This document shows, piece after piece, positions 26,456-35,069 of a DNA stretch of 64,000 nucleotides. The position numbers and the translations under genes are program-made. This DNA comes from Rhodanobacter panaciterrae (GTDB lineage: Bacteria > Pseudomonadota > Gammaproteobacteria > Xanthomonadales > Rhodanobacteraceae). Numbering within the stretch: the first letter of the stretch is position 1; every line of letters begins with the position of its first letter. The notes beneath the pieces are model-generated. The model saw nothing but the letters and a program-made list of their open reading frames with translations. It had not been told where the DNA came from and searched no databases. The stretch is from assembly GCF_014651895.1 (NCBI RefSeq), contig NZ_BMXT01000001.1:1860001-1924000 (forward strand). The letters run 5' to 3'.

Positions 26456-26758
26456 GCTTGCTACTCCCCCGGGCAATCCACGCAGAGTGCACGCAACCGG
26501 TGCATGCAGCATAGGCCAGAGGTCATGCCAGCCCAGGACGGGTACGTATCGACAGCTCATGCCAAAGCCCGCTCATGACACATCGCACAGTGCCGCAGCG
26601 CGGGAACTGCGACGCGCGTGAGCGGTCTGGAGATGCGCAGGGCTCGGAGATTCCGACTACGCTGACTGCACTCATCACGCCACCCACTAGAATCCATCCC
26701 GGCCAGAAGCCGTTGTCGGCTTGCAGCGACAACCACATTCACGCGAAGCCCGGAATTC
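26456..26758. other. Divergent intergenic region between M1 peptidase and two-component system
   Basis: A 303-bp region that must carry promoters in both directions. It contains an inverted GTGCA...TGCAT pair near 26490-26510 and a TAGAAT that could be a -10 element for the response regulator gene (26688-26693) without a clear -35. I see no gene, repeat or well-defined operator in it. Confidence 0.5.
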
Positions 26759-27451
26759 ATGATGCGCATCTTGCTGGCCGAAGACGACCCTTCCATCGCT
26801 GACGGCATCTGTGCGTCGCTGCGGCAAGGCGGTCACGCGGTGGACCACGTAGCCAGCGGCAATCTGGCTGACGCGGCTCTGCGCGATCACGACTACGACC
26901 TGCTGGTGCTGGACCTTGGCCTGCCCTCGCTCGACGGCAGCGAAGTACTGCGCCGCCTGCGCAGTCGCGGCACAGTCATGCCAGTGCTGGTGGTGACCGC
27001 CCGCGACGGATTGCCCGAGCGTATCCGCGTGTTGGATCTGGGCGCCGACGATTATCTGGTGAAGCCGTTCGCACTGACCGAGTTCGAGGCGCGGGTGCGT
27101 GCACTGCTGCGCCGGGCCAGCAGCCAGGGCAAGCCGGAGCTGGAGCTGGGTCGGTTGCGGCTGGATCTGCCCGGGCACCGCGCGTGGATCGATCGGTCGC
27201 CACTGGAGCTGACCGCGCGCGAATTCAGCCTGCTGGAAGCACTCGCACTGCGGGCCGACCGTGTCACCAGCCGCGCCCAGTTGATCGAGGCACTGTGCGA
27301 CTGGGATCAGGAGTTGACCGACAACGGCCTGGACATCGCGATCCACCGCCTGCGCCGCAAGCTGCATGGCAGCGGCACCGGTGTGCGCACGATCCGCGGC
27401 CTCGGCTATCTGTTGGAAGAAATGGCGGAATCCACGAGCGATCCCGAATGA
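26759..27451 (+). CDS. OmpR/PhoB-type response regulator (QseB/PmrA-like)
   Basis: A 230-residue regulator. The receiver domain (1-118) has the acidic pocket EDD, phospho-acceptor D52 (LVLDLGLP) and DDYLVKPF with the conserved Lys. The winged-helix DNA-binding domain (about 130-225) has LTAREFSLLEAL and VRTIRGLGYLLE. Two ATGs in tandem (26759, 26762) are possible starts. The gene overlaps its histidine kinase in ATGA. Its position just before an ABC export operon suggests that it controls that operon. Confidence 0.95.
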   Translation: MMRILLAEDDPSIADGICASLRQGGHAVDHVASGNLADAALRDHDYDLLVLDLGLPSLDGSEVLRRLRSRGTVMPVLVVTARDGLPERIRVLDLGADDYLVKPFALTEFEARVRALLRRASSQGKPELELGRLRLDLPGHRAWIDRSPLELTAREFSLLEALALRADRVTSRAQLIEALCDWDQELTDNGLDIAIHRLRRKLHGSGTGVRTIRGLGYLLEEMAESTSDPE

Positions 27452-28863
27452 GCCTGCCGCACACACGCCGCCAGCGCCCCAGCCTGCGCCGCCGTCTGCT
27501 GGTTTTCCTGGTGATTCCGATGGCTGCCCTGCTGCTGCTGGACGCGTTGCTGACCTATGGCGTGGCGCTGACCTATGCCAATCGGGTGCACGACCGCGAC
27601 CTCAGCGACGACGCGGTGACCCTGGCGAAGATGCTCGGCAACGATCAGCTCGGCAGCCAGCTGACGCCGCAGGCGCGGTTCCTGCTCGAATACGATCCGG
27701 ATGGCCGCAGTTACTTCAGCATCACCAGCGCCCGACGCGGCCTGTTGGGCGGCAACGGGCAGCTGCCGCAACTGGGATACACGCCGGCTCTCGGCGCCGT
27801 ACCGACGCTGTATGACACCCAACTCGACAAGCACAGCTTGCGTGCGGCATCGATCCACATCGCAGCGCGCCACGATCCGGGCGACAGTCTGGTCATCACC
27901 GTCGCCGAAACCCTGCGCGATCGACACGTGCAGGCGCGGGAAATCCTGTTGCTGGCGACCTTGATGCAGACCTTGCTGATCCTCAGTCTGCTGTCACTGG
28001 TCTGGTTCGGGGTCAGTCGCGGCCTGCGTGTACTCGATCCGTTGACGGCCCGACTGGCGGCCCGCTCGCATGAACTGACCCCGATCGACGGTCCCGACGT
28101 GCCACAGGAAATCCAGCCGTTGACGCGCACCATCGACGCGCTGTTCGGTCGCCTGCGCAGCATGCTGGCCCTGCATGACCGTTTCATCGCCGATGCCGCA
28201 CATCAGCTGCGCACGCCGCTGACCGGACTGAGCCTGCATGTCGATCGCGCCTTGGCCGACCCGCGGCCGGAAACGGTGACCGATGCGCTCGCCCATATCC
28301 AGCGCCTGACCCAACGCGCCGCGCGCACATCTTCGCAACTGCTGGCGCTGACCCGGGCGCAAGCAGCACCACTGGACAACGTGGAGCGCGGCCCGCTCGA
28401 TCTGGGTCGGATGATTCCCGAAGCGGTAGCGCAGCGCATCCATGAGGCGATCCGCGCCGGGGTCGACCTGGGCTACGAAGGACTCAGGCAACCGTTGTAC
28501 ATCGATGGCGACGCGGCCAGCGTGCTGGACCTGCTCGACAACCTGATCGACAACGCCATGCGCTACGCCGGCCGCGGCAGCACGGTCACCGTCAACCTGC
28601 AGGCGCATGCCGATGGGGGCGCGGTCCTCAGCGTCGAGGACAACGGCCCCGGTGTGCCACCCGAACTGCTGCCACGGCTGCGCGAGCGGTTTTTCCGCGC
28701 CGCCGACAGCGGCGAGGAAGGCAGCGGGCTGGGGCTGGCGATCGTCCAGCGGATTGCCGAGCGGCATCACGCCGAGGTGATCTATCGGCTCGGCGAGGAA
28801 CATGGCTTGAGCGTGGAAGTGCGCTTTCCGCCGGCAATCTCGCCTGCAACCGGTCCGGGATGA
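27448..28863 (+). CDS. Sensor histidine kinase
   Basis: A 471-residue inner-membrane kinase. Two membrane helices (about 17-42 and 165-188) flank a periplasmic sensor of the TctE/QseC type. A HAMP-like segment leads to the phospho-acceptor H252 in AAHQLRTPLTG. The ATPase domain shows NLIDNAMRYA (N box), VEDNGPGVP (G1) and GSGLGLAIVQ (G2). The start was taken from the ATGA overlap with the response regulator. The signal is unknown; the next operon exports a substrate across both membranes. Confidence 0.95.
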   Translation: MSLPHTRRQRPSLRRRLLVFLVIPMAALLLLDALLTYGVALTYANRVHDRDLSDDAVTLAKMLGNDQLGSQLTPQARFLLEYDPDGRSYFSITSARRGLLGGNGQLPQLGYTPALGAVPTLYDTQLDKHSLRAASIHIAARHDPGDSLVITVAETLRDRHVQAREILLLATLMQTLLILSLLSLVWFGVSRGLRVLDPLTARLAARSHELTPIDGPDVPQEIQPLTRTIDALFGRLRSMLALHDRFIADAAHQLRTPLTGLSLHVDRALADPRPETVTDALAHIQRLTQRAARTSSQLLALTRAQAAPLDNVERGPLDLGRMIPEAVAQRIHEAIRAGVDLGYEGLRQPLYIDGDAASVLDLLDNLIDNAMRYAGRGSTVTVNLQAHADGGAVLSVEDNGPGVPPELLPRLRERFFRAADSGEEGSGLGLAIVQRIAERHHAEVIYRLGEEHGLSVEVRFPPAISPATGPG

Positions 28864-29041
28864 ACGCCGCCGACACAGGCTTTGCTGCACTCTGCCTGTA
28901 CGCTCGACCAGCCCGGCTTTGCGATCCCGCCTGATGCCCTCAGAATAAGCAAAGATCCGGCTGCGATAATGACGTGTGGGAACCGCCACCGAGAACCGGC
29001 GGATACCGACGTCGAAGCATCACCATGGAAAATTGCACACC

Positions 29042-30487
29042 GTGCCACTTCGACTGAGCAAGCCAACTCCCAACCCGCTGCGCACATGCCTGCTTGGCGC
29101 CATGTTGTGCGGGTTGGCTGCTTGCGCCGCACCGCTGCCCAAGCTGGCACCCTCGGTACCTGCGCAATGGCAGCATGCGATCGCCTCTGATCCGGCCAAG
29201 CCGAGCGACCTGCATGGCTGGTGGCACGCCTTCGCCGACCCCGAACTCGACACCGTGGTCGACCGTGCGCTGGCCAACAATCTCGATGTGGCACAGGCCG
29301 TCGAACGACTGCGTGCCGTGCGCGCGCTGCACAGTACTGCCCAGGCACACTACCTGCCGTCGCTGCGCGCAAGCACCAACGATGTAGTCGAACCGAGCGC
29401 AAATGCCTCCTACCTGCTGGTCGGCTTCGATGCCAACTGGGAATTGGGTCTGTTCGGCCGGGCCGAAGGCACCCGCCGCGAGGCGCGAGGCGCGCTGGAT
29501 GCAGGCATCGCCGATCTGCGCATCGCGCGGGTTTCGCTGGTCGCCGAAGTCGTGCGCGAATGGATCGAGTTGCGCACCGCGCAGCAGCAGGAGCAGCTGC
29601 TGTCGCGGATCAACCAGAGTCGCGAGCACGAATGGCAGCAGCAGCAGGTGCGCCAGCATCTGCACTTGGTGGCATCCAGTGCGGTGGATCAGGCCCAAGC
29701 CGCACTCGCGCAATCCACCGCTGCCCTGGCGGCACCCCGGCAGGCCGTCACGGCCAGTGCCCAGCGACTGGCCATGTTGCTCGGCCAGAACCAGCCCGAT
29801 GCCGCATGGCTGCAACCGGGCACACCGCCCGAGCTGGGCGCATGGAAGCTCGACAGCACACCGGCCGATCTGGTGCGCACGCGCCCGGAGATTGCGCGTG
29901 CCGAAGCGGACGTGCTTCAGGCCGCCGGTGCGCTGGCGCTGGCTCATGCCGATATGTTTCCCACTATCGGCCTCGGCGGCTCGATCGATTGGTCGACCGA
30001 CATCGACAACAACCGCAAATATGCCACCACCCCCAATTCGATCGTCTCGCTGGGGCCGGAGCTCAATATTCCCCTGTTCGACTGGGGCATCCGACTGGCC
30101 GCCAAGCACGCCAAGGATCACGAGTTGAAGGCCAGCGTGCTGGCTTACCGGCAAGCCGTGCTGCAGGGCGTGACCGAAGTGGAAACCGCACTGGGCGGCG
30201 TGCAACAGCAGCAGCAGCGCGAACAGCACAGTCTGCTTGCATGGCAGGCGCTGCAACGCGTCGACCAGTCCGTGCAAACCCGGGTAAGTCTGCAGCTGGG
30301 CAGTCCGCTCGAACGTGTCGAAAGCCGCATTGCCGCCGATCAGGCCGCGCTCGAACTGGCCGACGCCCGTGCCGGGCACAGCCTGGCCTACGTGGCCCTG
30401 TTCAAGGCACTCGGCGGTGCGCCGCTGCCAACGGCGGCCGAGGTGGACACGCCACCGGCAGCCCGCTCCGATCAGGTGCAGCGCTGA
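29042..30487 (+). CDS. NodT/TolC-type outer-membrane efflux lipoprotein
   Basis: A 481-residue outer-membrane factor with lipobox LAAC (Cys about residue 28 from the chosen start) and two TolC-like repeats. GWWHAFADPELDTVVDRALANNLD and TRPEIARAEADVL are typical of the NodT family. It should form the outer-membrane duct for the ABC transporter that follows. The start is uncertain: GTG at 29042 directly precedes the basic part of the signal, while an in-frame GTG at 28976 would add 22 residues. Its stop overlaps the permease start by one base. Confidence 0.9.
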   Translation: MPLRLSKPTPNPLRTCLLGAMLCGLAACAAPLPKLAPSVPAQWQHAIASDPAKPSDLHGWWHAFADPELDTVVDRALANNLDVAQAVERLRAVRALHSTAQAHYLPSLRASTNDVVEPSANASYLLVGFDANWELGLFGRAEGTRREARGALDAGIADLRIARVSLVAEVVREWIELRTAQQQEQLLSRINQSREHEWQQQQVRQHLHLVASSAVDQAQAALAQSTAALAAPRQAVTASAQRLAMLLGQNQPDAAWLQPGTPPELGAWKLDSTPADLVRTRPEIARAEADVLQAAGALALAHADMFPTIGLGGSIDWSTDIDNNRKYATTPNSIVSLGPELNIPLFDWGIRLAAKHAKDHELKASVLAYRQAVLQGVTEVETALGGVQQQQQREQHSLLAWQALQRVDQSVQTRVSLQLGSPLERVESRIAADQAALELADARAGHSLAYVALFKALGGAPLPTAAEVDTPPAARSDQVQR

Positions 30488-31617
30488 TGGTGGCCCTCGC
30501 GCGCAAGACCCTGATTTACGAGTGGCGGCGTTTTCTGCCGGCGATGCTCGCGGTGGGTTTCGCCGGCCTGCTTCAACTGCTGCAGATTGCGCTGGTGCTG
30601 GGCATCTTCGGCAGCACCAGCCTTTACATCACCGGCTCGTCGGCCGATGTCTGGATCGGTTATCCAGGCACCCAGAGCGTGGGCTCGGGTCGCACGATCG
30701 ATGCCGACGTGGAATCACACGTGCTGATGGATCCGGCGGTACAGCGGGTCGAGCCGTACATCTGGATCGACGGTGACTGGCGCGGTCCCACCGAAACCGG
30801 TGGCGTCTCGGTGTTTGTTTCCGGCATCGATCCACGCCCCGATGGCCTGATGTTCTCCAAGGCGCTGGCGCCCGATCTGCGTACGCGATTGGCGGAACCG
30901 GGCGCGGTCGTCGTCGATCGTTCGGTGCTGGACCAGCTCGGCGTCGACATCGGTCACACCGCCACCATCAATGGTCATCAAGTACGCGTGGTCGGCATCA
31001 GCAGCGGCCTGCGCGCGCTCGGCGGTGTCAACGTGCTGTGCTCGCTGGATACCGCGCGACAACTGAACGACGATCCGACTGACAGCGGCCCGACCTATCT
31101 GGTCGCCAAACTGCGCGACCCGACTCAGGCGGATGCCGTAGCTGCGCGTCTGCGCGGCGATACCGCATTCGGTCCTTACACGACCTGGAGCGCCAGTGAT
31201 TTCGCCAGCATCTCGGTGCGCTACTGGTTGTTCGATACCGGTGCCGGCGCCGGCGTGCTGTTTCTCGCCGGCATCGTGTTTCTGGTCGGCGCGGTGATCA
31301 CCAGCCAGACCCTGATCGCCGCGGTCAACGGCTCGGTGCGCGAATACGCCACCCTCAATGCACTCGGCGTGGGCGTAGGCGCCTTGCGCAAGGTGGTGCT
31401 GGAGCAGGCGTTCTGGGTCGGTGCGCTGGGCCTGCTCGGCGCCAGCGCGCTCGGCATCCTGCTGATGATGCTGGCGCGCAGCCAGGACGTGCCCGTGGTG
31501 CTGAACCTGCCGGCGGCACTGGCCTGCATCATCCTGGTGATGGGGCTCGCCGCCGTCTCCGGGCTGGCCGCGATGCGCGCCCTGCGTCGCGCCGATCCCG
31601 CCACGTTGCTGAGGTAG
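30487..31617 (+). CDS. ABC transporter permease, FtsX/DevC type
   Basis: A 376-residue inner-membrane protein with one N-terminal helix (about 18-40), a large periplasmic domain (about 45-235) and three C-terminal helices. This is the MacB/FtsX topology. The opening YEWRRFLPAMLAVGFAGLLQ and the DVWIGYPGTQSV stretch are typical of DevC-like permeases. Together with the ATPase, adaptor and outer-membrane factor it would form a mechanotransmission exporter. The substrate is unknown; DevBCA systems export glycolipids. The start overlaps the preceding stop in TGATG. Confidence 0.92.
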   Translation: MVALARKTLIYEWRRFLPAMLAVGFAGLLQLLQIALVLGIFGSTSLYITGSSADVWIGYPGTQSVGSGRTIDADVESHVLMDPAVQRVEPYIWIDGDWRGPTETGGVSVFVSGIDPRPDGLMFSKALAPDLRTRLAEPGAVVVDRSVLDQLGVDIGHTATINGHQVRVVGISSGLRALGGVNVLCSLDTARQLNDDPTDSGPTYLVAKLRDPTQADAVAARLRGDTAFGPYTTWSASDFASISVRYWLFDTGAGAGVLFLAGIVFLVGAVITSQTLIAAVNGSVREYATLNALGVGVGALRKVVLEQAFWVGALGLLGASALGILLMMLARSQDVPVVLNLPAALACIILVMGLAAVSGLAAMRALRRADPATLLR

Positions 31618-31619
31618 TC

Positions 31620-32375
31620 GTGATACATCCCGTCACTGCCACCGAGCCCATGCGTACGCCTGCCCTGCAGGCCGATGGCATCTGCAAGGCATTCGTTTCC
31701 GGCCATCAGCGTACGCAGGTGCTGGATGGTCTGACGCTGAACATCGACGCCGGCGAACTGACCCTGATCTCGGGCCCTTCCGGCTGCGGCAAGAGCACCT
31801 TGCTGGCCGTACTCAGCGGCCTGCAGAAGGTCGACAGCGGCCGCGTGCAGGCACTCGGCAGTGAGCTCGGCCAGCTCGATCTGCGAGCGCTGGAGCGCTT
31901 CCGCCTGCAGCACACCGGTTTCGTGTTCCAGGGTTTCAACCTGTTCCCCGCGCTGAGCGCGTTCGAGCAGGTCGAGTTGCCACTGAACCACATGGGCCTG
32001 TCACGCGATGAAGCGCGCCGACGCGCCCGCAGCTCGCTGGAAGAAGTCGGCCTGGCCCATCGCATGCGGCTACGGCCGTCCGAATTGTCCGGTGGCGAGA
32101 AGCAGCGCGTGGCGATCGCCCGTGCACTGGCCAAGGAGCCGGAGCTGTTGTTCGCCGACGAACCGACCAGCGCGCTGGACGCCGCCAACGGCCAGATGAT
32201 CATCGACATCCTGCACCGGATCGCGCGCACCCACGGCACCACGGTGCTTTGCGTCAGCCACGATCCGCGCCTGGTCGTCCACGCCGACCGCGTCCTGGCG
32301 ATGGAAGATGGCCGCATTCTGAGCGACCAGCGCCCCCACGCGTCGCTCATCGACAACAAGGAAATTCCGTCATGA
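31620..32375 (+). CDS. ABC transporter ATPase (LolD/MacB/DevA type)
   Basis: A 251-residue nucleotide-binding subunit. Walker A is SGPSGCGKSTLL (residues about 57-68), the signature is LSGGEKQRVAIARAL and Walker B is LLFADEPTSALD. The group of short ATPases pairs with FtsX-like permeases. The start is GTG three bases after the permease stop, with an in-frame ATG ten codons on as an alternative. The stop overlaps the adaptor gene in ATGA. It energises the exporter of this operon. Confidence 0.94.
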   Translation: MIHPVTATEPMRTPALQADGICKAFVSGHQRTQVLDGLTLNIDAGELTLISGPSGCGKSTLLAVLSGLQKVDSGRVQALGSELGQLDLRALERFRLQHTGFVFQGFNLFPALSAFEQVELPLNHMGLSRDEARRRARSSLEEVGLAHRMRLRPSELSGGEKQRVAIARALAKEPELLFADEPTSALDAANGQMIIDILHRIARTHGTTVLCVSHDPRLVVHADRVLAMEDGRILSDQRPHASLIDNKEIPS

Positions 32376-33358
32376 AGCTGTCCGTCATGAAGCCGCCCGC
32401 CACCCATCCGCCAGGACACTTGCCCGGCATGCGACTGCTTCAGTGCGGCGCTCTGGCGCTGACGCTGGCTTGTCTGCTGGCTGCCTGCTCCCGCTCCACC
32501 GATGCGCCGACCAACGCCGCCGCACAACCGGCTGCCACCTACGCCGCCGTGGCACGCGGCAAGGTCGACATCGAAGGTGGCCTGCTGACGCTGTCGATGC
32601 CGCGCGAAGGCACGCTTGCCAAGGTCGCCGCGCATGAAGGTGACCACGTCAAGCAAGGTCAGTTGCTCGCCCAACTGGACATTCAACCGGCCACGCTGGC
32701 CGTCGATGCCGCGCAGGCGCAACTGGAACAGGCACAGGCGCAGCTGAAATTGCTCGCCGTCAAACAGGCCGCGGCGAAGCAGCGTGCCGAGCGACTGGTC
32801 GCTGCAGCCAGCGCCGGCGCCGGTGACGGCCAGAGTGCCGACGACGCGCGCGAAGCGGCCGCCCAACTGGAGGCCGAACAGCTGAGCGCCCACGCGGCGC
32901 TGAGCATGGCCAGCCAGAAGCTGGACGAGGCCCGCTACGAGCTGAAGCAGCGCAGCCTGCTCGCCCCATTCGACGCCGAAGTGGTGCAGGCATCGGCCCA
33001 ACCCGGCGCCAACGTATCGCCCACATCCGGTCCGATGTTCACCCTGCTGCCGCAAAAGCCACGGATCGTTCGTGCTGAGCTCAACGACAGTTTCGTCAGG
33101 ATGATCCAGCCGGGCATGTCGGCCGAAGTGGTGGCCGACAACGGTCGCGCCGACGCTCACTGGAGCGCGCACGTGCTGCGCATCGGTCAGGTGTATGGCC
33201 CGGCCACGCTGGAAAACGACCCGCAGGTGCGCGCCAACGCGCGCACGGTGGAATGCGTGCTGGCCTTCGACGAGCCGCAGAATTTGCGCATCGGCCAGCG
33301 TGTGATGGTGCGTTTTGGCGCCGCTTCGACGCCAGCCCCTGCCGCCTCGAAAGGCTGA
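32372..33358 (+). CDS. HlyD/DevB-type membrane fusion lipoprotein
   Basis: A 328-residue periplasmic adaptor. A lipobox LAAC lies near residue 36 of the long N-terminus. The split biotinyl-lipoyl domain is seen as MPREGTLAKVAAHEGDHVKQGQLLAQLD (first half) and LAPFDAEVVQASAQPGANVS (second half), separated by a coiled-coil hairpin (about residues 105-200). A beta-barrel domain follows. It links the ABC permease to the outer-membrane factor encoded first in the operon. It is the last gene of that operon. Confidence 0.92.
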   Translation: MKLSVMKPPATHPPGHLPGMRLLQCGALALTLACLLAACSRSTDAPTNAAAQPAATYAAVARGKVDIEGGLLTLSMPREGTLAKVAAHEGDHVKQGQLLAQLDIQPATLAVDAAQAQLEQAQAQLKLLAVKQAAAKQRAERLVAAASAGAGDGQSADDAREAAAQLEAEQLSAHAALSMASQKLDEARYELKQRSLLAPFDAEVVQASAQPGANVSPTSGPMFTLLPQKPRIVRAELNDSFVRMIQPGMSAEVVADNGRADAHWSAHVLRIGQVYGPATLENDPQVRANARTVECVLAFDEPQNLRIGQRVMVRFGAASTPAPAASKG

Positions 33359-33440
33359 GGAAACCGCACTCTGCGAACCTCATGCCCTATGAAGAACCGC
33401 GGCCAGCGAACCGCCGCAGTTCACCGCACAGGGCTATCGC

Positions 33441-34277
33441 GTGATCCAGCAAACTGATTTTTTCTTCGAAGGCGGGCGCAGCGGCGTACTGCTGATCCAC
33501 GGCCTGACCGGCACACCCATGGAAATGCGGCTGCTCGGCAAGGGCCTGAACCGTGCCGGCTTCACCGTGCACGGCATGCAGCTGGCCGGCCATTGCGGCA
33601 ATGCCGAGGACCTGCTCGCCACCGGCTGGCACGACTGGTATGCCAGCGTGGAAAAGGCGGCCGACGAGCTGCTTGGCAAGGTCGATCACCTGTTCGTCGG
33701 CGGCCTGTCGATGGGCGCGCTGCTGGCGCTGAAACTGGCCGCGGACCGGCCGCAGCAGGTTGCCGGCGTCGGCGTCTACGGCGCCACCTTCCGCTATGAC
33801 GGCTGGAGCATTCCGTGGGCGGCGAAACTGTCGTTCATGCTGCCGCTGCTGAAGAAGCTCGGCATCGGCCGCAATCGCAGCTTCATGGAACAACCGCCCT
33901 ACGGCATCCGTGACGAGCGCCTGCGCGCGCAGGTCAGCAGCGCGATGCTCAGCGGCGACAGCGCCGCCGCCGGTCTGCCCGGCAATCCGTGGTATTCGCT
34001 GGCCGAGATGTATGGCCTCGCCGCCGAAGTGCGCAGCCAGTTGCCGCAGGTGATCGCACCGTGCCTGGTCGCGCATGCCAGCGAGGACGACGTCGCCAGC
34101 CTGAAGAATGCCGAGCTGGTGATGCGCGAAGTCAGCGCGCCGGCCGAGCTGCTGCTGCTCAAGGACAGCTACCACATGATCACCATCGACAAGGAACGCC
34201 GTACCCTGATCGATCGTTCGGCTGCATTCTTCGACGACATCGCCGCGTCGAACAGCACGCAGCGCGTCGCCGCCTGA
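33441..34277 (+). CDS. Alpha/beta hydrolase (carboxylesterase-like)
   Basis: A 278-residue serine hydrolase. The nucleophile is S90 in GLSMG; the acid is probably D217 (HASEDDV) and the base H245 (SYHMITID). LIHGLTGTP is the oxyanion-hole strand. The overall pattern resembles Est30/monoacylglycerol lipase-type carboxylesterases. The start is GTG; the upstream gap is 82 bp. Its stop overlaps the first small transporter gene, so it begins a four-gene operon with two transporters and an aminotransferase. In that context it may release or trim an acylated product (inference). Confidence 0.88.
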   Translation: MIQQTDFFFEGGRSGVLLIHGLTGTPMEMRLLGKGLNRAGFTVHGMQLAGHCGNAEDLLATGWHDWYASVEKAADELLGKVDHLFVGGLSMGALLALKLAADRPQQVAGVGVYGATFRYDGWSIPWAAKLSFMLPLLKKLGIGRNRSFMEQPPYGIRDERLRAQVSSAMLSGDSAAAGLPGNPWYSLAEMYGLAAEVRSQLPQVIAPCLVAHASEDDVASLKNAELVMREVSAPAELLLLKDSYHMITIDKERRTLIDRSAAFFDDIAASNSTQRVAA

Positions 34278-34657
34278 TGATGTCGGTGGCCGGTTCCATC
34301 TCTCCGCTGGTGGCGGGCCTGTGGCTGCTCAACATCGTGCTCGACACCGGCGGCCAGCTGGCGTTCAAGGCCGCGGCCGGTGACGAGACCGCCGGCGACG
34401 GCCTGGCGCGCTGGAAACACATGGCATCGCGACCATGGCTGTGGCTCGGCGTCGCCAGCTACGTGATCGAATTCCTGGTGTGGATCGCGTTCCTGTCGCT
34501 GATCCCGCTGTCCGAAGGCGTGCTGCTGGGTTCGATCAACATCGTCGCGATCATGGTCGCCGGACGCTTCCTGTTCGGCGAGAAACTGACCCGGCTGCGC
34601 GTTGCCGGCATCCTGCTGGTAACGCTCGGCGTGGTGATCGTGGGAGTCGGCGGATGA
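34277..34657 (+). CDS. Half-size DMT/EamA-like transporter, subunit 1
   Basis: A 126-residue membrane protein with four predicted helices, the size of an SMR or ArnE/ArnF subunit. LNIVLDTGGQLAFKAAA near the start and LLGSINIVAIMVAGRFLFGEKL in the third and fourth helices (the part RFLFGEKL is typical) match small DMT transporters. It overlaps the hydrolase gene by one base and the second small transporter by four, so the two probably form a heterodimer. ArnE/ArnF flip a lipid-linked sugar; a similar export role is plausible here. Confidence 0.87.
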   Translation: MMSVAGSISPLVAGLWLLNIVLDTGGQLAFKAAAGDETAGDGLARWKHMASRPWLWLGVASYVIEFLVWIAFLSLIPLSEGVLLGSINIVAIMVAGRFLFGEKLTRLRVAGILLVTLGVVIVGVGG

Positions 34658-35049
34658 AGCGCTTCTATCTGATCGGCTTCCTGCTGCTGATGGGTTTCGA
34701 CACCCTCGCGCAGGTCAGTTTCAAATACGCCGGCAACCACGCGATACCCTTCGCAGTCAGCCTCGAATGGGTGTTGAGCGTATTCAGCCAGCCGTGGGTC
34801 TACGGCGCGGTGATCGGTTACGTCGGCGCGTTCTTCACCTGGATGGCCCTGCTCAAGCACGCGCCGATCGGCCCCGCCTTTGCCGCCTCGCATCTGGAAG
34901 TGGTGTCGGTGATGCTGTTGTCGATCTGGCTGTTCGACGAACACCTCAACACCGCACGCGTGCTCGGGGCGATCGCGATCATCGCCGGCATCGTCTGCCT
35001 GGGCATGGCCGAAAGCCGCGAGCACGTGCCCGAGCCAGCCGAAGCCTGA
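34654..35049 (+). CDS. Half-size DMT/EamA-like transporter, subunit 2
   Basis: A 131-residue protein with four helices. LMGFDTLAQVSFKYAG mirrors LDTGGQLAFKAAA of the partner, and SIWLFDEHLN mirrors its RFLFGEKL, so the two are paralogous. They are coupled by an ATGA overlap. The pair would make an antiparallel or parallel heterodimer in the inner membrane. The aminotransferase gene follows 20 bp later. Substrate is unknown. Confidence 0.87.
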   Translation: MKRFYLIGFLLLMGFDTLAQVSFKYAGNHAIPFAVSLEWVLSVFSQPWVYGAVIGYVGAFFTWMALLKHAPIGPAFAASHLEVVSVMLLSIWLFDEHLNTARVLGAIAIIAGIVCLGMAESREHVPEPAEA

Positions 35050-35069
35050 GCACCGGCTAAGCTGCGCGC

